Under the pieces are notes generated by a model that was not told the DNA's origin, made no database searches, and saw only the letters and a program-made list of their open reading frames with translations. Shown piece by piece: positions 56,945-64,000 of a DNA stretch of 64,000 nt. The stretch comes from Blattamonas nauphoetae (lineage: Eukaryota; Preaxostyla; Oxymonadida). The stretch is from positions 242,459 through 306,458 of the forward strand of contig JARBJD010000062.1 of the NCBI GenBank assembly GCA_033064195.1. The letters are read 5' to 3'. The translations under genes were made by a program, and so were the position numbers. Each line of letters starts with the position of its first letter. The stretch's first letter is position 1.

Positions 56945-57425
56945 AAAATAACAAAAGTTGAAAAATTTCCTATTTGGGGAATTCGAGAAATCCTTAAAAT
57001 ACCTCGTTTTGGCCACTATTCAAAATGTATACGAGGATATCTCAACAACCAGTGAACCGATTGTCATGAAATTTTTCACAGAAGTGGTTTTTTCGAGAAA
57101 AGAATTTTTTGGAAAAAAAATGAAAAAAAAATGTTGGGTATTTGGAAAGTTGTGAAAAACGCTGTTTTTCTCGCCCAAAAATTTCTTATGAAAAAAATTG
57201 TTTTGTGAGTCTTTTTCGATATATTCACGATAAAAATGCTTTTATTTGGTGTAAAACGGATCTCTGGTTGTGGAGATTTAAGCTGAAAAAGTTTGAAAAT
57301 GTGCATTCCTGCTGTATACAGTATTTTGAGGTTTTCTCCGATTCCCCGCTGAATTGAATTCTCAAATTTGATTTTTTCTTAGTTGGACCAATATGGTTTC
57401 TTTCAACTCCAGGTTCCGGTTTGGT
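56945..57425. mobile_element. MITE-like element B, related to element A
   Basis: The right end (57322-57425, tattttgaggttttctcc ... cttagttggaccaatatgg ... ggttccggttt) matches the right TIR of the element at 50201-50739. An inverted partial match (about 56970-57005, ggggaattcgagaaatcctt) forms the left end. The interior block (atatctcaacaaccagtgaaccgatt) matches the interior of element A in opposite orientation. It is more decayed than element A. No gene. The stretch 57430-57830 beyond it is also empty. Confidence 0.7.
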
Positions 57426-57829
57426 GACACGGACCGGGTGAATGACATATGGGTCAATATTTTGACATCATAGATCGTAACGGAAAAAGTTCGAGCGACA
57501 TTTCGATTTTCAAATATCCTTTTCTCCTTCACACATTCACATTGTTTGCATTTCTAAATGGAGATTCCAGACGTTCTGATCTACAAGATCGTTCAGTCTC
57601 GGAATGTGGTCTGATCAAACCATAATAGTGCGTTTTGTCAATCTTTCTGATTGTATCGTTTTTCGATTTCGCTGCTTGTGAAATATATCGTTGTCACGAA
57701 TGAAGGAATTTTCTAGAAATGTTGTTCGGAATTTTCAATGATCCAAAAGACAACGTATTCCGGAACAATGTGCACAGTTTCAGGAAAAACGGTTCATGGA
57801 ACCAATATAGTGAAATTGATTAAAGATAA

Positions 57830-59560
57830 GTATGTGTTCTTCGATGCCCAGAGTGCTTATGTGCCCTCGCCGTTGTTTTCGGAAGCACGCATGTTGCCGG
57901 AGCAATTGTCGAAAAGCTGTTGCCTCTGCGCGTCTCTCGAAAATGCACTGGACGCTGTTCTGGCTGCCTCCGCGGTCCGTCGGTGGATGGCACCGGAAAA
58001 CCGGAGTTTGGGAGCTTTGGATTGCCTCTGCTGTTGTCGTTTGGTCTGTTGTCCCTTCTCCACCACCGAACGTGGTGTCGCTGTTCGACGAGCTGGTTCA
58101 GCCGTTTCTGTCTTCTTCCGATCGATGCTGTCGTTCTTTCACTCGTCGCTCGCTCTCTTCTCGCTGAACATGCCGTCGCTGGTATTCCCTGCTCTGCACT
58201 CGCTGAGCCGTCTGAACGCCACTGCTAGGTGTTGTGCATGGGGTTCTGGTAACGCCCTCGGAAACGCTGTTGCAGATGGACTTTCTACTGTTCTTGTCTG
58301 AACTGCAGACGGCGCTGATCAGTTTCGCTTCGTCGATCGAGTAAGACGCGTCGCTTCGTGTTTCGCAGCCTCTTTCGGAGTTGGTGGAGGAGCGAGTTGT
58401 GGAGGAAGGCCTGCGTGCGATGTGCATTGGAGCTGTTTCAGTTTGTGTTGGCGTTGGATGGAGACAAACAGTCGGAGCTGTCGAAACTGCTGCACACCAA
58501 CTCGATCTGCACGGAGTTCATTTTGCTGGCGAATCAGCTACTGACTTCGCTGCACACGTTCTTCGAAGCGGACCGCTCTGTTGCCCCACTCGCCACACCC
58601 ACCCTTCCTCTCTGACTTCCGAAACCCCGCACGCAGCCGCTTTGCTTGTTGATTGGATTGGGACAGGCTGTTCTCGACGAATGTTGTTCTTTCGGAAGGA
58701 GGAGCTACAATTGTTCGGATTGAGTTTGGGACGCTTCTCCAAACACTCTGCTGGTTTGTTCATCTGTCGCTGGTGATGCTGGACGATCTGATGCAGTCGT
58801 TTCTTCTGACGCTGTCGCCGTTCATTCCACACCCTCTCGCAATTCTGGTGCCAACATTCGCACCTGAGCACGAGCCTCGCCAGATTGGGCCGAAGATCCG
58901 GCACTTCCTTCTGTCGCCGTGGGTGGAGACGGGCGGAGTGGAGATGGATCAGAAAAGAGAAAGGGACTGGCATTCCCGTTGAGTCTGAGTGGAGAAGTGT
59001 TCACGACTGCGATTGTGTTGCTTCTGATACACAAAATCCACCGAAAACGAACGAACCAGCGATTCTGGGCACGGATCTGCAGTAGCTGTTGTCCCCGTCG
59101 ATGGATGTGTGCTGGCAGATGTGGCATCGGAAGAGAGGAGGCGTGCGACTTTGCGATTCTCTCGTTGTTGGACTGGACCACTTCGTAGATTAACTTCACA
59201 TCCAACGGCACAGGACTTAAGTGGTGGAAAGTGTGGATTGGATTGTGGTGTTGGGGAGGTGGTGAACGATGTGGTTTGTGGGAATGAAGTTGGAGAGCGC
59301 GAACTGAACGAGCTGTCCAAATTGAAGATCCGTCGCTGCTCAGCCCTCTCTTCCCCATCACTCCCATCCACCACTCGCAGCCTCAGCCGCTCTGCCTGAA
59401 GTCCCTCGCTTCGTTTCTATCATCACTCGGTGCTGTTCACAGATGAGGTTTTGTCGTCGCTGGCTCGGATTCTGCGCTCGCTGCTTGGGACGTTCGACAA
59501 GGAGTGGAGGATAATCGAGTCGAAATCCATTTTGTGTGGACGTTGTTGCTCGCGGTGATT
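57830..59560 (+). pseudogene. Degenerate helical-repeat (HEAT/ARM-like) host gene
   Basis: The composition is clearly GC-richer and codon-like, but the plus-strand coding signal hops between frames. Pieces include NVVSLFDELVQPFLSSSDRC (about 58070), LLQMDFLLFLSELQTALISF (about 58270), FQFVLALDGDKQSELSKLLH followed by FILLANQLLTSLHTFFEADR (58435-58580) and DEVLSSLARILRSLLGTFDK (about 59445-59505). All are amphipathic helices with no named motif, resembling the ARM-like tails that follow kinase domains in related protists. I count at least five breaks. Antisense frames here are shadows. Confidence 0.45.
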
Positions 59561-59649
59561 GGATGAGTGAGTTCAGATTAAAGGCGAAGTCCTTCGCATT
59601 GTCCAAATACTCTAGAGTCTTGTTCTCACCGAAATGTGTGTCTTCAAAG

Positions 59650-60185
59650 AAAATCAGGTTTGGTTGATTGAAAGAGAGTGCGCCGCCTCTTTCAGCGGCT
59701 GTGTTCTTCCGAAAGATGCATCGGTGGAAACTGTGGTCGGAATAATGCGTTGAGATGCACCCTCCCTTCGTCCCTGCCTTCTGTTGTTTTCGGAAAAGCG
59801 AGTCGAAGACACGGAGGACGTGAAACGTTCCACTATTGCTAAAACAATACCGCTCCCAGACAATGTCTGATCGGAGAACTGGCTGTTGAAGACTTGAATG
59901 AAGGTAATAGAATCAGCTGCTTGAAATGTCCGAGTTCGCGAGGCTCCATCCAGCGATGTGAATTCGGAGACGAACCAGTGTCTGGGATTTATCGTGAAGG
60001 AGAACAACTAAAACAGATAAGTCCAATTCTTGATAAGAAAAACACATTCAGCCAGCGATGATTGAAGACGATCAAACTTCGAGATGGTAATGGAAAATGT
60101 AAGTGATATCGTGAATAGTCGTGTTGTTGAGAGAAAGATCTCAGGGGCAGATCCATCCTCCATGGCTCCCACGCAAACATTCGCT
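59650..60185 (-). other. Unassigned minus-strand frames
   Basis: Minus frames read DGASRTRTFQAADSITFIQV, FSDQTLSGSGIVLAIVERFT (59990-59800) and VCVGAMEDGSAPEIFLSTTR (about 60180-60110). These are Ser/Thr-rich strands reminiscent of surface-protein beta-helix repeats, but with no continuous gene. I cannot assign a family. Confidence 0.3.
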
Positions 60186-60289
60186 TCTCCGACGTGCTCA
60201 GTTGGAATAAGAGAGCGTGTTTGTTGTGATTGAGTTTAGCAACTCGGGGATGCGGGCCAGCTGATTAGGAAGCACCGGAAGAGAACTAC

Positions 60290-60935
60290 ATACTCGTTGA
60301 ATCGGTATGTCTCTGATATCGTCACTCTCTTCAGCGAATTTTGGATATCATCACACACATTTCTTTAACATTACGAGAACTGCACAAGCAGATAAGTTTT
60401 CATCGCGACATCAAATCAGAAATCGTGGATTTGACGAGCCCTGGAGTGGCGAAACTTGGTATGGATGGTTCTCTCTTTCAATGTGGGGTGTGTGTCTAGG
60501 TGACTGGTGAGTTGCAGAATCTACGGCACTCGTTCAAAATGGCAACCACAAAAACAGGCACACTTTCTACATGAGCCCTGAGCTTCTGACAGGCCAATTG
60601 TGTGTATCCTTGGCTTTTGATTCATTGTTCGTTAGTTCAGATACAACTCGAAAGCGACATCTGGTCATTGGGAGTTCTGTGGTACGAGCTGGAGATGCTT
60701 CAAATTCCTGTCAACCCAACAAACATCCCGCAACTGCTGCAGAGGATCAACGATGGGGAGTTGGATGCGCTGCCTGCCCAAGACTGTGCTGTGATGAGCG
60801 ATTTAGATGTAAATATCCTGGACATTGTTTGTTGTCATTGGTTCGTCATCTTGGCAGAATTCGAATGTCAGGCCAAGAACGGATGACCTTCTGCACGACT
60901 CAATTGTAGTGAATCTGATGAAGGAGTTTGTGACA
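60290..60935 (+). pseudogene. NEK-like protein kinase remnant
   Basis: Kinase motifs occur in order but in different frames: RILDIITHISLTLRELHKQI then SFHRDIKSEI (about 60330-60420; HRDIK is the catalytic loop, usual Asn replaced), VDLTSPGVAKLG (about 60423-60460), YMSPELLTGQL (about 60568-60600, activation-segment end), ESDIWSLGVLWYELEMLQIP (about 60650-60710, subdomain IX) and RPRTDDLLHDSIVV (about 60875-60915, subdomain XI RP). The DFG motif and the N-lobe are absent. The closest style is the NEK family. It was probably linked to the ARM-like sequence that follows. Confidence 0.75.
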
Positions 60936-62365
60936 TATATGTGGACCTGGATTATCAGTGGAGGAACGTCAGTTTGTCTTTTGCTCGTTTTCTTGGATTA
61001 CTCTCAGACAATCTGCACAACACATTGGGTCTGGCAGTGAATGGGACGATGACTGATCGTCGGGAGCTGACACAGGTGTTCGGGATTATCAAAACGATCT
61101 CGACCATTCAAGCGTCGATGAACCTGGTGGACCCGCACCATCATCGTATGATTCAGGATCATGAAGTATTCGGCACGCTTATCGGGATACTTGGAACACT
61201 GTCACGCGTTTGAGTCTCTGATGGAAACACGATTCAACGATTCTGTGGCGAAACCGCAGTGCTTCTTCCCTCACACAGAAACTGACGAATACCTAACATT
61301 GTTCTGTATCGCCTTCTCCACCTTGGCGGCGCTGCCTGTTCTGCTCAAGTCGTCACCGGACCTCATTTCGTATGAACAGTTCGCACACATCTTAAACGCG
61401 ATTCTTGTTCCTCTGCCTTGGCCTCTGCTCCTGACGACATATCAAGCAGATGCTCTTCTTATAATTGTGTGCTTCCAGGAACTTACGTGGCGAAGGAAAA
61501 GTTGTGAGAAGACAAATGCGGAAACAGTTGTACGTTGAGTTCGAATGCGCGAAGGCAATTGAGAATATTACAGAATTCATCACACTCAACCGTTCACAGC
61601 TGCTGAACGAGCATTCATCGCAGGCTTTAGTGATGATCTCGAAGTACAAGCCGCCTGGTGTGTCACTTGTCTCGTTTGAGCGTGTTTTAGGTGAAATGCA
61701 GATGTCCAGCGAACCTGAGCCGATATTGGACACGTATTTAGCGCCTCTTGTGCAAATGAAGCATCCGGCGACTCTTTGTTGTTTCTCTCGTCGAATGGGT
61801 ACAACATTGATTGCACTTATGAGAAGCGACTTGGCGGAATTAAGGTAGATATCAACATTCATTCTGCTTGATGATGCACATTTGAACAAAACAAGTGACG
61901 AAGAAACTTGGAGAATTCGATGGTGAGACTGCGCCGTCGAATCGGACAAATTGCTGTTGTGTGGGTTTCTGAAGACCGGTCTTTCACAGATTATGGGCCA
62001 TGGAATAATTTGAAGAGGTGTGCGAACAATTTGGAGTTTTTTGATTTTTCTTTCCACTCGCTGTTTTATCGTTGTTGTTTGCTTGGTACTCATTTTTCCT
62101 TCATCCATCCAGTTCTCACAGCAAGCCCTCCTCACCGCCCTCTTCAACCTCCCGCACCTGCGCCACCTCTCGCCCTTCATCGTTCGTGTTCGCGATTGTG
62201 TCACACGAGCACACTCCTCCAACAAACAATCATCCCTCATCACACCATCCTTCCCTCCCTCGAACCTCTCCGCATTTCCACCTACTCATTCAAATCCACT
62301 CTACTCGCACCACATCCGACCCCTCGCTTCCAACTTGCCTCCACCACAGACTGGTGGTGTGTAAT
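60936..62365 (+). pseudogene. Helical (ARM/HEAT-like) tail of the kinase remnant
   Basis: Successive plus frames read NLHNTLGLAVNGTMTDRREL and IIKTISTIQASMNLVDPHHH (61010-61145), ESLMETRFNDSVAKPQCFFP and LTLFCIAFSTLAALPVLLKS (61210-61350), KQLYVEFECAKAIENITEFI (about 61520-61580), then QALLTALFNLPHLRHLSPFI (about 62115-62180). All are alpha-helical and unassigned. At least three frame breaks occur with no good introns between. Read as the C-terminal part of the same decayed gene, or a neighbouring one. Confidence 0.4.
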
Positions 62366-62369
62366 CAAA

Positions 62370-63060
62370 GGGAGAGGTTCTAATCAAGCGAACTCCATAC
62401 TTCTTTGTTGACCAAACACCACTCCTGTTTATCCTCACCCACCCCAAGCCTCACCACGCCGTTTCTGTCACTGTGACTCAGTCAGGCTTTTCACTTCAAT
62501 TCGTCTCCCAAGATCCATTATATCAGACGAAACACACTCAACAATCACGTTTACATTGCTTGGTGAATACCTCTCGCCAATTTCACCACTGTTGGTGTTC
62601 TAACCCTAACAACTTTTCGTTTTATCCAAGACAATCTCTTGTCCGATATTTTTTCCATCTTTTCATTATTTCGAGATGAACATTCAGAAAAGCAAGAATT
62701 GAAGAGAAATCGACGAAAATATGAAAGGAAAAGAATGGCCGGAAAGTCATGTACGGTGAAGAGAAACTGATTCAGACGGAACAAAAAACGACTCTGTGCT
62801 GTTATAATGACATTCACACTGTGGGAAGACAGTTGAGAGGACTTGTTGGAGCTGGGAAGTCGGATCATGAACATGGTAAGTGTGCTTCGCCATCGAAGTT
62901 GATGAGAGAGGGGCAGGAGATAGAGAGAGAGACGAAAAATGATGGCAAGGACGATAATAGCATGTCATGGTGTCAATTAGAACGAGTTGGATGACGATGA
63001 ATGAGGATGCAGAAGCATCCCAAATTTAGTGAATAGAAATTAAACATCGACAAAACCCTA
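62370..63060. other. No gene recognised
   Basis: Only short overlapping frames on both strands, with no motif, RNA gene or repeat recognised. Confidence 0.4.
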
Positions 63061-63062
63061 TG

Positions 63063-63800
63063 TCACGAGTGAATTCCGTTGAGAGTGAGACTGTCTGAAT
63101 CCTTGTCAGACTCGACAAATTGTTGCTCGCCAACGAAGCAGTGTGCACGGGTCTTCCCAGTGATCACAAGTTTCTTCAGCTCGTGATTTGCAAAGTCGCA
63201 TTCGTTAATCATCCCCATGTCGTTTTCGAAACCCATTTCAGACTTCGTGACTTCAGTTCCGTGGGTGGGGAAGAGAGTGGAGAAAGGAGACGATTCCAAA
63301 GGTGGAGAGAATGAAGAGACTATGGAAGCGGTGTTATCGACAACAAGACATTTGGAGTTCATATCAATTCGTTGGAATGATAATGAGGGAAAGACGATGG
63401 AGTTTTGGACAGTGACGTCTTCCTGCTTCTGAAGATAGTTTGGCAAGACAAACATGTCCATGTGTCAATGTTATCCACAAAACAGCGGCAAGTGTGGACA
63501 AGATTGAATTGCTGCTGGCTGGATTTGAGGCTGTGGGTTGTTTCGTTCTTTGATCCCACATCACTTGGTATTCCTTCAAATGCTGAAAATTCACTGCCTG
63601 CACTGATGTCAATTCGCCTCACCGGCCTCCCTCCAACAGGACGATACCAAACGAGTTCATCGCTTTGACAGGTTGAAAAGGAATCCTTGCATCCACGCCA
63701 GCGGAATTCTCCGATTTGTGTCCAGATGACGAGATGATGTGTAGAGGTGAGTAGAAGCGGAGACAGAACTGAATTCAACTCGGATGAGATGAGTTTTGGA
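63063..63800 (-). pseudogene. Fragmentary unknown protein, minus strand
   Basis: Two minus frames appear to belong together. ISAGSEFSAFEGIPSDVGSK (about 63610-63555) is followed, across a frame change, by VTVQNSIVFPSLSFQRIDMN then SKCLVVDNTASIVSSFSPPL (63415-63290) and CDFANHELKKLVITGKTRAH (63205-63145) to a stop at 63063. It is rich in Ser/Val/Thr and could be a decayed surface protein. The family is not recognised. Confidence 0.35.
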
Positions 63801-63807
63801 GGAATGG

Positions 63808-64000
63808 GATGGGTGGAAGGCGGAAGGAGGTGAATTTGTGATGAGTGGAGGGCGGAAAGAAGTCAATTTGCGATGAGTGGAGGGAGGAAAAGAAGATCAA
63901 TTGCGATGGGTGGAGGGCGGAAGAGAGGTCAATTTGCGATGGGTGGAAGGCCGGAAGGAATCAATTTGCGATGGGTGGAGGGCGGGAAAGAGGTCAATTT
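63808..64000 (+). repeat. 32-33 bp minisatellite
   Basis: Six consecutive copies of gatgggtggagggcgg followed by aagaggtcaatttgc (with variants), starting at 63808 and running off the window end. Units differ by substitutions and 1-base indels (32 or 33 bases). Confidence 0.95.

Noticed and set aside
61392-62243. A 283-residue minus frame
   Set aside because: Antisense of the helical kinase-tail remnant. Its sequence (Arg/Cys/Ser-rich, no motif) looks like a shadow.
1-64000. Alternative genetic code with TAA/TAG read as Gln, known in some oxymonads
   Set aside because: Conserved C-termini (dynein, BMS1, SYF2, SmB, POC1) end correctly at TAA or TGA, and conserved Gln positions use CAA/CAG.

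Overview
This is nuclear DNA of a flagellated protist. Genes are split by very short GT..AG introns (many 30-60 bases), TAA, TAG and TGA all act as stops, and intergenic gaps are often under 150 bases. Flagellar and centriolar genes (axonemal dynein, POC1) show a flagellate. The style of the degenerate beta-helix surface-protein gene at 34-38 kb, the NEK-like kinase remnants and the tiny introns point by inference to Preaxostyla (an oxymonad such as Blattamonas or a relative). No database search was possible.

Left part (1-33.8 kb): a compact block of intact genes. In order: RPL13A (uL13, minus, running off the left edge), an NSE4-like SMC5/6 kleisin (plus), POC1 (minus), a TPR/Mlp-like nuclear-basket coiled coil (plus), a LisH-RasGEF (minus), a 4,575-residue axonemal inner-arm-type dynein heavy chain (minus, 5 exons), a tiny zf-met2/4F5-type zinc protein (minus), tRNA-Val(CAC), an importin-alpha-like ARM protein (plus), a tail-anchored dephospho-CoA kinase (minus) and the ribosome-biogenesis GTPase BMS1 (plus). 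Several neighbours are head-to-head with only 47-185 bases between start codons, so shared promoters are likely.

Middle (33.8-46.6 kb): decayed and intact genes are interleaved. A fragmented beta-helix (pectin-lyase-fold) surface-protein gene comes first, then intact SYF2 (minus) and a ubiquitin-like multi-span membrane protein (plus), again head-to-head. Next come collinear remnants of a second dynein heavy chain (AAA1-AAA2, then AAA3, then probable AAA6 and C-terminus). These remnants are interrupted by an inverted-repeat element of about 1.5 kb and by an intact SmB gene whose start codon is cut off from the rest by an intron.

Right part (46.6-64 kb): a transposon graveyard with no clearly intact protein gene. 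It holds a Merlin/IS1595-like DNA transposon remnant with 17-base terminal inverted repeats, two related MITE-like elements, a PIF/Harbinger-like element of 2,476 bp with long imperfect TIRs and an ATT target duplication, and a second Merlin-like remnant next to an OTU-protease-like fragment. Degenerate HEAT/ARM-like and NEK-like kinase pseudogenes follow, and a 32-33 bp minisatellite runs off the right edge.

Functionally the left block mixes ribosome synthesis (uL13, BMS1), nuclear transport and splicing (TPR, ARM protein; SYF2 and SmB further right), genome maintenance (NSE4), signalling (RasGEF) and flagellar assembly and motility (POC1, dynein). No operon-like logic is evident.
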